A program made the position numbers and the translations under genes. The notes beneath the pieces were generated by a model. That model was not told the DNA's origin, did not search any database, and saw only the letters and a program-made list of their open reading frames with translations. From Zelopaecilomyces penicillatus (lineage: Eukaryota; Ascomycota; Sordariomycetes; Hypocreales; Pseudodiploosporaceae), in assembly GCA_005765155.1 (NCBI GenBank), contig VCCP01000001.1, positions 7,222,323 through 7,286,322 of the forward strand: 64,000 nucleotides of DNA, read 5' to 3'. The first letter of the stretch is position 1. The number at the start of each line of letters is the position of its first letter. Positions 1-9,877 of this stretch are shown here, one piece after another.

Positions 1-523
1 ACCACGGATTGACACTGACAACGCAAACGACTCAGTCGTGCTACCGCAGCAGACACCGCCTCCTGAGCTGCCTGAAGCTGTTTTTCTATCTCCTCCTCTT
101 CTCACTCAATACGATTCTTTTCTGACAGGATCTTCGCGACTGGATAGACCAGTTACCTTCCGGAAAGTAAAACGGAATGGAAAAACATACCTGAGGACAT
201 AGTTATCCCCGAACCGTCACAAGAACGACCACAACGAACACACTCGGAACAACGGGAAGTTGTTTCAATCATACGACACATCAAATGACGCTGAGAACAA
301 AAGGAACAAGGCATGATGATATCACCAGTACCCTCGATAAGAATCGCAAGACTTTTGCACTGATCAGTCTTCTGACTGATACGACGTTTTGAGATACCTT
401 GAGGCATGATGTTAAAACATGAAGAAGGAAGAAAGGAACCACACCTACAATTGTGGCTGGAATTACGTTTTACAAAGGAACAACCAACGGGCCTTAAGGA
501 CAAGACCATTGGGAGGGAGACAT
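1..523 (-). pseudogene. Antisense Zn2Cys6 plus coiled-coil gene of element A (partial, frameshifted)
   Basis: On the minus strand, exon 1 begins at an ATG at 521-523 (peptide MSPSQ, as in element B) and ends at 191. A one-base loss near 507-515 relative to B breaks the start. A downstream ATG at 507-509 restores the frame. Cysteines encoded at 308-219 have the spacing C-x2-C-x6-C-x8-C-x2-C-x6-C, the fungal Zn(II)2Cys6 pattern. A canonical 5' splice site GTATGT starts at 190 and an acceptor ends at 140, giving a 51-nt intron. Exon 2 continues in phase to the window edge with an acidic, then heptad-like Leu/Ala-rich helix. One TGA in exon 2 looks like a RIP-mutated CGA. The same architecture in B supports a real gene family. 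Function is unknown; a DNA-binding role is an inference from the motif. Confidence 0.65.
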
Positions 524-525
524 CA

Positions 526-953
526 TATCACGACCCAACGACATGGTCATACAATAGGCCGGTCATATGACCTAGGGAAGGTACATACCATGGAGGAAGG
601 GGACCAGTTAGATAGATCAATGGGATCACCATAAGAATAATAATAAGCCAGGTGAGCCAGCGACTTGGATCACCAGGATCACCACTTACACAACAAGTGA
701 TCCAAGTGATCCACGATGTATATATACACCCTCAATTTTCACTCTTTAAAACATAGCTTAGATAGTTATCAACACACTTTCAACTTCATCATATTGTTCG
801 CTACCGCTCACTACGCTGATACTTGACCCCTGGTTACGATACTCCGTATCTATCACCAACGTGACAGACCTATTACTCAGAACACCCCAACTCATCTGCC
901 AACATAAACCCCTTTCGTTAGGTTTATCCCTTGGGAATTCACCAAACATCACA
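526..953 (+). repeat. 3' LTR of element A (428 bp)
   Basis: It starts with TATCACGACCC (expected TG at the end changed to TA, as RIP would do) and ends AAACATCACA. The right half aligns almost base for base with the LTRs of element B. The left half (U3) is different in sequence but keeps a TATA box (GTATATATAC, about 718-727) and a cluster of GGATCAC/GTGATCC heptamers. Confidence 0.88.
623..712. promoter_or_regulatory. GGATCAC/GTGATCC heptamer cluster in the LTR of element A
   Basis: Five copies of the heptamer occur, the first three as GGATCAC and the last two as GTGATCC, ending a few bases before the TATA box. The surrounding U3 is otherwise unlike that of element B, so the heptamer is the shared part. 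It may be an enhancer or protein-binding array; that role is inferred. Confidence 0.5.
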
Positions 954-1855
954 GTTAGTAATGGTTTAAATGATTAGGGGGCTTCTATAAATTTTCTTTG
1001 GGTCTAAATCCTTTCTATTTAACTAGATATTCCTTTTTTCCTTTATTTAATCTAAAATCTAGAATTATTTTAACTTTCTATTCTTCTTTTACTATATATA
1101 CTATAATATCTATATATTCCTTTATATTTCCTAGTACTTATTCTAATAAAGAGATATAAAATATAGGGTATAGTTATATATTTTTTAATAATAAAAGTTT
1201 ATAGTTGGTATTGGAAATAGCTTTCTTAACTTTAAATAGTTTAAGTTTCTTGAAATCCAATTTATTGCTTAGTTATATTATAATAATATTTAAAGAAGTT
1301 TTACTTAGTATATAATATAAAAGATATATTATATCTCTCTTTTTAAAGATTAATCCCTTTAATCTTTATTGATTTATATAATATTTCATTCTATTATAGA
1401 TAAGCTGGAGTTATATATAGAGTTCTTTATATAATTATTATTTTTATATAGTATTAAGTATAGCTTTTTCTGATTTTAATCCTTCTTAGTATAGTAGATA
1501 AAATACTTCTAATATAAATCTATAATTAGTATATATTAGTATAAGTTATATTAATTTAGAAATAAATATATTATAGGCTAATTATATAATTAATAGGTAT
1601 TTTACCTAATTATCTTAATAATAATTAATATAAGTATATAAGTATTCTTTAATAATTTAATTGATTTGTTCTGTTTATTTATCTATTTATAGATAATAGA
1701 TGGTATTAAGTTTATATCTGGTCCTAAGATATCCTATTAATCCTTATTAAAACTTAAAGGCAAAGGTTATTCCTTTATTAGAGATGATTTCCTTTAGTAA
1801 GCTATATAAGCTTATTATCACTCTATTAAAACTATAAGTAAGATCTTTAGCTAAG
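954..1855 (-). mobile_element. Decayed gypsy element O, segment 1
   Basis: Very AT-rich remnant of a minus-strand gypsy pol gene. Reading the minus strand near 980-1170 gives a recognisable chromodomain tail, with stops at expected Trp positions. The same stretch recurs in elements C (about 10590 onward) and F (about 27620 and 33306 onward). It is cut by element A on the left and element B on the right, and resumes at 9346. No intact gene is present. Confidence 0.75.
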
Positions 1856-2312
1856 TATCACGACCCAACAGCCAAGGTCATACGATGGGCCTCGGTCACG
1901 TGACTTGTGATGTCACTAGGTACATACCGGAGGCTTGGAACTGTATGGAATTGGATCACGATTCTAAAGGTAATCCTGGGCTCAGGATCACTCTTGAAAC
2001 CATAATCCAACGGGACGGCTCACGATTCTGAGCATGATCCAGCAATAAGGATCACAGCTCAAATCATGATCCATAATGTATATATACGCCCTCAATTTTC
2101 ACTCTTTAGACATAGCTTAGATAGTTATCAACACACTTTCAACTTCATCGTATTGTTCGCTACCGCTCACTACGCTGAGACTTAACCCCTGGTTACAATA
2201 CTCGGTATCTATCACCAACATAACAGACATATTGCTCAGAACGCCCCGACTCATCTGCCAACATAAACCCTTTTCGTTAGGTTTATCCCTTGGGAATTCA
2301 CCAAACGTCACA
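1856..2312 (+). repeat. 5' LTR of element B (457 bp)
   Basis: Starts TATCACGACC and ends AAACGTCACA. It matches the 3' LTR in length, differing mainly by C:G to T:A changes. It has a TATA box (GTATATATAC, 2079-2088). Several of its heptamers have been mutated (for example GTGATCC to ATAATCC or CATGATCC), unlike the better preserved 3' LTR. Confidence 0.95.
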
Positions 2313-2324
2313 CGTTGATAACTC

Positions 2325-3455
2325 TTGTTCAGTGGGTTACCGCGCAACCCTAAGCAATATCGCCAACTGCCTCAATCAATCATCATAGGTACCACTCAAC
2401 CAACCCTCGCCTCACTTGCCGCCGAGCTTCAGGCTCTGCGCGAGAAGAATGTGAAACTCGAAGCCAAGTTACAAGCCAAACAGAAAGACCTCGGCGAAAT
2501 CATCAAACCTCGCAAGCCAGGACCTTTCACCGGACATTCTGGATCACTCCAAATATTCCTAACGCAACTCAAAGCTTACCACCAGTTCTACCCCCACCAG
2601 TTGCAAGAGGAATCTGCAAAAATCCTACACACCGCAGGATGCATAGAGGGGGCTGCCCTCAAATGGTTCGAACCCATTATGAGAGACTACATGAACGAGG
2701 AGGAAAAAGACCAGGATAACGAAACCAAAAAGATCTTTCAAAAATACAACAACTTTGAAGACGCGATCAAAGAAGTCTTTGGACAAGTAGACAAAGAGAG
2801 AGCTGCAATCGAAAAACTCAAACTACTACGCCAACGCGGATCAGCCTCGGACTACGCCTCAGAATTCAGACAGATCACCTCACGGATCACCTAGGAAGAC
2901 AATACACTAATGGAGTACTTCTATAACGGACTCAAGGAAGAAGTCAAGGATAAACTCTTCAGGGAGGACAGACCTGAAAATTTGGCCAAGTACATCGGAA
3001 TAGCTACCAAGATTGATGACAGACAGTTTGCACGACGCAAACAAAGGAAAACCAAAGGATCAGGATGGAGTGATTTTGGACGAAAACCACGACACCAGTC
3101 CAATCAAGGCAGACGCAGAGAAGAACCCATTGCCTATGGACATACCCTGAATCCTGGAAGAATAGAACTCAACGCAACCCAGAAAAGAGATATATCGAAA
3201 GTCCAATGTTACAACTGTAATGGATATGGACATATCTCCCGGCAATACGAACAACCCAAGAAAGACAAGAAATCTTGGAAACCAGTACCCAACGCACGAC
3301 GAAGCGCACACACCATGGCCACAAACGGACGAACCCTGGCCATGACAGGACGAAGAGGATGGGGACGAGGACGACCCGGAAACTACGGACACCCCACACC
3401 CCGACAGTCACCAATGCTGCGGACCACGCTAACCCAATCCGGTACCGCACAATAG
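2325..3455 (+). pseudogene. gag: gag of element B (RIP-interrupted)
   Basis: Capsid-nucleocapsid gene of the retrotransposon, needed to build the virus-like particle. The visible frame begins close behind the 5' LTR with no clear ATG; the first recognisable part is a coiled coil rich in Leu, Glu and Lys (about 2400-2480), followed by the retrotransposon gag fold with the PGPFTG motif. One TAG at 2892-2894 breaks it, where Trp is expected. A zinc knuckle is visible at about 3207-3255 but its last cysteine is Tyr, leaving Cys-Cys-His-Tyr. The C-terminus is rich in Arg, Gly and Thr. It cannot make a working nucleocapsid as it stands. Confidence 0.85.
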
Positions 3456-3470
3456 GACCAACAACTGGAT

Positions 3471-6400
3471 ATGGACACAGATGAGGAAGAATACTTCAAA
3501 GAGATTCCGGACCGACAAGTAATCCCTGCCACGGACAACAAAAACACCCTGGTTGAAGATAAAACAACAAGCAACAGCTCGGACTCCAGCTCTTCAGAAT
3601 CCGAGAGCGAAGAACCTCTCAGGACAACTCAATACCATGCTACACCATATCCACCACCTAAGAGTGCTGCCCATAAACACCTTAAAGAAGCAGCAATCAA
3701 ACTTACACAAGTACCAAGCCACGCGGACAGAGTCAACCTTCAACTCACAATCACCAAATACATTCATGAATGGACGTTGGAAGAAGGCCTAGGCGTCCCT
3801 GTCCCAGGAGACCACCTTGGAAGAGCCTTCATATTGAAAACCAACTACAGCAAACACGAAGACGATCATGCACTCCTAGACCCTAATCATGTTTTCCACA
3901 GCGAAATCAGTTGGATATCATGCATCGACTTCTCCTGTTTTCAACACCAGAAAACAAAAATCCAGAACGAATTCTTCCCACGCCATATAAGAGCACGAGG
4001 AATCAAGAATATCCTCACAGGAGATCAATTCATCGACTGGTACGAGGCTGAGTACTTTGCACCTTTTGGAATTGGCGTGTTCGAACCACACCCCAAAACC
4101 CCAGAAGAATGCAGACAAGGAGCCGAAAACAAAGACTGCAAGTCCATCTATTGCGAGGTCCACAAATGGGAAAAACTCGAATTAGGACACAACGGACCAC
4201 AACTCACAGACTGTGGAAAAGAGGACTTATATGATTGCACCAACCTCAAGTGCGATGTACACTCACAACAGAAGCTGGTACAATAGCACGAAAGACGACT
4301 ACTGGAAGACAGTATCCCAGGGAGGACTCAGTGCGAAGCCACGATGGCGATCAACTGCAACAAACCCCGGTGCAGACAACATGCGGAAGAAAACAAACGC
4401 ATGTACGAGGAAATGAAGAACCTCCACAAACGAGAATTCAACTTCCGAACCCACAAAGGAAGTCAAGCCGATCGAACTCTATACCATATAATCACTCAAG
4501 GCTTGGACAGAACAAATTACAACGGATCATACAAGGAATACAATCCCGGAAACTCAAAAAACGAGTAAAGTCGCCTGTAAGAGGGTTACAGCGCGACCAC
4601 CCACGAAAGACCCTCTATGCAACAAGCACCAACGGGCTCAAACTAACGACGGAAATACGGATCATGGGACATTATTTCCACGCTCTAGTGGACAGCGGAG
4701 CAATAGGCAATTACATATCACCAAAAGCCGTGAATCGCACACGACTACCATAGCGGGACAAGGAAGAACCATACCCCTTGTATAACCTGGAAGGAAATAC
4801 CTTCGCCTATAATAGAGGACAGATCGACAAAGAGACTGATCATCTCCAATTCGAAGTCCAAGGACATCAAGACAGTGCTACATTCGATGTAATGGACACT
4901 GGAGAATACGAACTTGTGTTAGGCCACCCCTGGTTATTTGATAGTAACCCACAGATCGATTGGAAGACAGGCCAGATGCGATGGAGCGACACCGCATCAT
5001 CTCCAAGAAATCACGAAGATCCAACGACAATGGGCAAAGCGAAGAAAGTACGCTTTATGGCTACCGAGAAGGGCCTCCCACCGGGAAATCACACCAAAAA
5101 ACGACATAACGGTCGACAGCGACAAACCCGACGGGTTATTGCCGCCCTTAGGACAACAATGGAGCAACTACGAGAACACTCCAAGGACGAATCACCCTCA
5201 GACATGGAAAAACGACTTGCACCTATACCAGAAGAATACCACAAGTACATCAAACTGTTTCGCGAAGAGCTCGAAACAAAGCTCCCCTTGCACAACCAAT
5301 AGGACCACGAAATTCAGATCATGGACGGAAAGAAGCCTACTTTCACCAAGATCTACACACTGAACGCCAAGGAACTCGAAACATTACGAGAGTACCTTGA
5401 CGAAATGCTTGAAAAGGGATATATCCAACCATCCACATCCGAAGCAGGATACCCTATCATGTTTGTACCGAAAAAGAATGGCAAGCTACGACTGGTTATG
5501 GATTACCGATTATTGAATGCAGTCACAATCAAGGATCGGACACCCTTACCGTTAATTAACGAACTACGCGATCGATTGCATGGAATGAACTGGTTTACTA
5601 CTCTAGACCTCAAAGGAGCGTACAACTTGATTCGAATGAAGAAAGGCGACGAATAGAAAACCGCTTTCAGAACCAAGTTTGGACTTTTCGAGTATCTGGT
5701 AATGCCTTTCGGCTTAACCAATGCCCCTGCAACATTCCAGCGCATGATCAACAACGTTCTCCAAGAACATTTGGATATCTTCATAGTAGTCTACCTAGAC
5801 GACATCCTGATCTTCTCCCGAACGGAAGAAGAACACAGAGAACACGTCCATAAGGTACTACAACTACTCCAAGACAACAATCTTCTCATCGAACCAGAAA
5901 AATGTGAATTTCACAAGCAAACGGTTACCTTCCTAGGACATATCTTCTCACCAGGTGAAATTCGAATGGAACCAGCAAAAATCGCTGCAGTACGTGACTG
6001 GCCGACGCCACGAGACGTTACGAACGTACAAGAGTTTTTGGGCTTCACCAACTACTACCGAAAGTTCATCCACGACTATAGCAAAATAGCCACGCCACTC
6101 ACCGAATACACTAAGAAAGATCGCAAATTCCTATAAAAACCCAATGTGGATACCGCATTTGAAGAACTCAAGAAGCAAATCTGCGAAGAACCTATACTAG
6201 CGATGTACGATCCAGACAAACCTACGGAACTCGAAACTGATGCTTCAAACTACGCCATCGGAGCGCAGATTGGACAACAAGATAACGAAGATAGACTACG
6301 ACCTATCGCCTTCTACTCCAAGAAACTTCATAGAGCAGAACTCAATTATCCAATCTACAACAAGGAATTCATGGCCATCATCAAAGCTTTTGACGAATTC

Positions 6401-8317
6401 TCACATTATTTACGAGGAAGCAACCACCGAATAAAGGTTTTTACCGATCACAAGAACATCTCTTACTTCGCTACCACACAGAAGTTAAACGCACGACAAA
6501 CCCGCTACGCAGAGACCCTTGCGGATTACGACTACGAAATCATCCACCGCAAAGGATCCGAAAACAGCAGAGCAGACGCTCTAAGCCGACAAAGCGACCA
6601 TGATAATGGAAAGCCTCATCATAAAGGACAAATCTTTCAAATAACCGAATCAGGCACGCTACAGATGAAACTAAACGCTACATACCAAGTTATATCAGCT
6701 AACCCTGTCTTGAAACGAGTCAAGCAAGCGTACTCCTCAGAAGACATAGCAAAGGCACCTGAAGGCACAAAATGGAAAGATGGACATTACGAGTATGACG
6801 AGAAACTCTGGATACCTGGAGAACTCCAGGAAACCATCATACGAGAATTACATGAATCCCCTGTCCATGGTCACCAAGGAATCACAAAGACCACAGAACG
6901 AGCACAAAGATACTACGGATTCAAAGGACTACGACGAGTAGTCCAGAAGGTCATAAGTGACTGCGTCACTTGTGGACGAACCAAGCTGGCAAGACACAAA
7001 CCATATGGAGAGTTACAACCGCTACCAGTGCCTACGCGACCATGGGAATCAGTATCGTTCGACTTCATTGTCAAACTACCCCTATCAGTAGAACCCCTTA
7101 CGGGAGTAGCCTATGACTCGATATGGGTTATTGTAGAAAGACTAACGAAGTTCTCATACTTCATACCCTATATTGAAGCAAGCTCGGCAGAAGATCTTGC
7201 CTACAACTTCAATAGAATGGTAGTAAGCTCACACAGCTTACCAGAGGAAATCATCTCCGACAGAGAAACAGCCTTTACCTCTAAATTTTAGCAAGGATTG
7301 ATGGGATATCTTAGGACCAGACACAGACTCAGTACCACCTATCACCCACAAACGGACGGACAAACGGAACGGATCAATCAGATTATTGAAGGATACTTAC
7401 GCGCTTACATTAATTACCACCAAGACGATTGGGTAAAACACCTACCAACCGCGCAACTAGCTTACAACACATCCGTTTCCGAATCAACACAACTCACGCC
7501 AATATACGCCAATTATGGATTCACACCGGAAGCATTTCACCTACCACGCCAAGAGGGACCAAAATCGGAAAAGGCCATGCTTGACGCCACACAAAAACGA
7601 CAATTGCACGAAGAACTCCATGCACAACTCCAAATCGTCCGCAACAGAATGAAACACTATGCGGATCAACAAAGATTAAAGGGACCAATCTTTAAAGAGG
7701 GAGACATGGTATACCTTTTGCGCTACACACCAGGCAAAAATTCTCCAAACATTACAACAACACGACCAAGCGACAAATTGGATTTCAAGAAACTTAGACC
7801 TTTCAAAGTTAAGAAGGCCATTTCCAACACCAACTACAAACTTTCACTACCAAAGAACATACGGTTACACCCCGTGTTCCACATTTCCTTACTAAGCAAG
7901 GCACCCGACAACGCGAAGGAACACACAACAATACAAGTGGAAGCAGTCAAAAAAGAATAGGAAGTAGAGACAATATTGGACACTAGATGGGAAAACAAGC
8001 GAAATGAATACCTCGTTAAATGGAAAGGCTTCGGACCCGAAGACAATACATGGGAACCCGCTAACCATTTGAACCACTGCCGCCCGATGCTACGACAGTT
8101 CCTTCGGAACCAGTCGGCCCGGCCAAAGACCCCAAATCAACAAACTCGTCGCCCAAACCCAAGGAAGACCAATCCATCTCATTCGGAGCACCTAGGAACT
8201 GCAAATCCGACACCACATGATGCTCATGTGCCTCTAGGACAGGAACCAGATCAATCCCATCTTCAGCATCCAACTCCTCCAAACCCCGACGAACCAACTC
8301 AGAGCTTCGCTCTTTAG
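3471..8317 (+). pseudogene. pol: pol of element B: protease, RT, RNase H, integrase, chromodomain (RIP-interrupted)
   Basis: Polyprotein that copies and integrates the element. The N-terminal 400 or so codons have no recognised domain. The aspartic protease motif DSGA starts at 4691. The reverse transcriptase active site YLDD is at 5792-5803. RNase H is seen at about 6235-6590. The integrase zinc domain (H, H, C, C) is at about 6850-6975, and its catalytic core runs from about 7059 to 7400. A chromodomain (about 7967-8100) follows, likely steering insertion to heterochromatin. Breaks include TAG codons after 5656, 6136, 7291 and 7960, each at an expected Trp, plus some frame changes between 4286 and 5321. 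The last 260 bases overlap the 3' end of the antisense gene tail to tail. Confidence 0.9.
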
Positions 8318-8881
8318 CCTTCTTCTTGAGCTTGCGGATACGAGATAAGCGGTTTAGAGCTGAAGAGAGCTATGACTGTAACTCAGACAATTGATCTTGG
8401 ATATCTAAGATATTTTCTCCAGTTTCCTCTTCTTCGGAGTCTAAACGACGGCGTTGCTCCAAAAGTTTCGTTACTAACGAAATCAGCAAGAATTGGACGT
8501 TTGGACACAACGAGAGTGCGCACGTGAAGATGCCACCAAAACACCATCGCAGGAGCGACCCCGCTTCACACACGCCACACAACGGCTACTGTTTTCCGCC
8601 ATACGGCAAGATTGTTTTCGTTTGAAACAATAAGAACACAGCATATCTACTGTTTCACTATCGAAATCCACTCCCTCAGCTAGCACAGAACGTTCGATAC
8701 CGTTAACAAGCACGACACGCTCAATAGTCTTCTTGGAAGGACATTGCGGTTTCCTAATACAACCTAACATCATAAGAAACAATTCGACGCGACATGAGTC
8801 CCATAACTCACAAAATATTAAGGAAGGAAGGAAAGGTGTGCCTACGGGCCTTGAGGACAAGACCTTTTGAGAGGGAGACAT
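8061..8881 (-). pseudogene. Antisense spliced gene of element B: Zn2Cys6 cluster plus coiled coil, one internal stop
   Basis: Minus-strand gene, exons 8881-8524 and 8473-8061, giving 256 codons plus stop. The ATG lies three bases inside the border of the 3' LTR, so its promoter must be in the LTR. Cysteines at residues 82, 85, 92, 101, 104 and 111 fit the fungal Zn(II)2Cys6 motif exactly, with basic residues between them. A 50-nt intron (GTGCGC to TTAG, branch-like TGCTGAT) joins the exons in phase. Exon 2 encodes an acidic helix, a Leu/Arg heptad region and a Lys/Arg-rich stretch, then a Gly/Ser-rich tail ending within the sense chromodomain region. A single TAG at 8370-8372 interrupts exon 2. 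Element A has the same gene with its intron at a similar place. DNA binding and control of the LTR are inferences from motif and context. Confidence 0.65.
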
Positions 8882-8980
8882 CGTGTCACAACCCAACAGC
8901 CAAGGTCGTACGGTGGGCCTCGGTCACGTGACTTGTGATGTCACTAGGTACGTACCGGAGGCTTGGAACTGTATGGAATT

Positions 8981-9100
8981 GGATCACGATTCTAAAGGTG
9001 ATCCTGGGCTCAGGATCACTCTTGAAACCGTGATCCAACGGGACGGCTCACGATTCTGAGCGTGATCCAGCAATAAGGATCACGGCTCAAATCGTGATCC
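8981..9100. promoter_or_regulatory. Seven-copy GGATCAC/GTGATCC array upstream of the LTR TATA box
   Basis: Seven heptamers occur within 120 bp in both orientations (GGATCAC and its reverse complement GTGATCC). The last lies a few bases upstream of GTATATATAC at 9106-9115. Clustering next to a core promoter suggests binding sites for a transcription factor; a link to the element's own Zn2Cys6 protein is speculative. Confidence 0.5.
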
Positions 9101-9105
9101 ATGAT

Positions 9106-9115
9106 GTATATATAC
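9106..9115 (+). promoter_or_regulatory. TATA box of the element B LTR
   Basis: GTATATATAC is conserved in position in the 5' LTR (2079-2088), the LTR of element A, and as AT-rich traces in the LTRs of C and F. It is the likely core promoter of the sense transcript. Confidence 0.5.
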
Positions 9116-9340
9116 GCCCTCAATTTTCACTCTTTAGACATAGCTTAGATAGTTATCAACACACTTTCAACTTCATCGTATTGTTCGCTACCGCTCACTA
9201 CGCTGAGACTTGACCCCTGGTTACGATACTCGGTATCTATCACCAACGTGACAGACATATTGCTCAGAACGCCCCGACTCATCTGCCAACATAAACCCTT
9301 TTCGTTAGGTTTATCCCTTGGGAATTCACCAAACGTCACA

Positions 9341-9448
9341 CTAAGCTTGCTTCTAGATAAGGAATAAAATAAGAGAACTTTATTAATCTTTTTATAATAA
9401 CCTATATAGAGTTATAAGCTACTTTTATAAGAGATTCTATAAATAGGG
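9341..9448 (-). mobile_element. Decayed gypsy element O, segment 2
   Basis: Short bridge between elements B and C. It continues element O after the CTAAG duplication and aligns with 11485-11590 in C and 34140-34250 in F. TAGGG at 9444-9448 is the left TSD copy of element C. Confidence 0.7.
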
Positions 9449-9877
9449 TGTGATGTTTAGTGAATTCCTAAGGGATAAATCTAATAAAAGGGGTTTATAT
9501 TAGCAGATGAGTTAGGGTATTCTAAGCAATATATCTATTATATTAATAATGGATATAGAGTATTATAACTAGGGGTCAAGTATTAGTATAGTGAGTGATA
9601 GCAAATAATATAATAAAGTTAAAGATATATTAATAATTATCTAAGCTATATCTAAAGAGTAAAATAATAAGGGTATATATATATATTATAAATCACTTGG
9701 ATTATTTATTATATAAGTAATAATTCTAGTGATTTAAATTGCTGGCTTATCTAGCTTATTACTATTCTTATAATGATTTTATTAATCTATCCTAATTGAT
9801 CCTCTTCCTTTATAGTATATACCTTTCTCTAGTTATATAATCAGCCTATTATATAATTATATTATTAGGTTATGATA
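9449..9877 (-). repeat. 3' LTR of element C (429 bp, reverse orientation)
   Basis: It is the reverse complement of an element-A-like LTR, starting TGTGATGTTTAGTG and ending AGGTTATGATA. Nearly every C:G pair that could be lost by RIP is lost. Confidence 0.88.

Larger units (their letters stand above)
1..953 (+). mobile_element. 3' end of a Ty3/gypsy LTR retrotransposon (element A)
   Basis: The sequence enters the window inside the element, downstream of pol, and ends with an LTR at 526-953. It resembles the end of element B (8061-9340) in order and sequence but is clearly diverged, so it is a different subfamily member. The right flank GTTAG (954-958) would be one copy of a 5-bp TSD; the left copy lies outside the window. 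The flank is the decayed minus-strand element O, so A inserted into O. Moderate RIP-like transitions are visible. Confidence 0.85.
1856..9340 (+). mobile_element. Complete Ty3/gypsy chromovirus retrotransposon (element B)
   Basis: Full-length 7485-bp element with two 457-bp LTRs and a perfect 5-bp TSD CTAAG at 1851-1855 and 9341-9345. Internal order is gag, protease, reverse transcriptase, RNase H, integrase, chromodomain, which defines a chromovirus. All sense reading frames are interrupted by TAG codons at places where the family has Trp, so the copy is dead through RIP. An antisense gene occupies the space between pol and the 3' LTR. It is inserted in decayed element O. Confidence 0.95.
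8884..9340 (+). repeat. 3' LTR of element B (457 bp)
   Basis: Starts TGTCACAACC and ends GTCACA, so the canonical TG...CA ends are kept. It contains the ten-base palindrome GTCACGTGAC (8923-8932), seven heptamers, and a TATA box. It is followed by TSD CTAAG. Confidence 0.95.

Noticed and set aside
2313..2340. tRNA primer-binding site directly behind the 5' LTR of element B
   Set aside because: No TGG start or clear match to a tRNA 3' end that I can assign; priming may be by another route.
9145..9339. 64-codon antisense frame inside the LTR of element B, also open at 2117-2347 and 758-952
   Set aside because: It lacks a consistent ATG (GTG in element B) and lies in the U5/R part, which is conserved at DNA level anyway. 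The three copies differ too little to show coding constraint.
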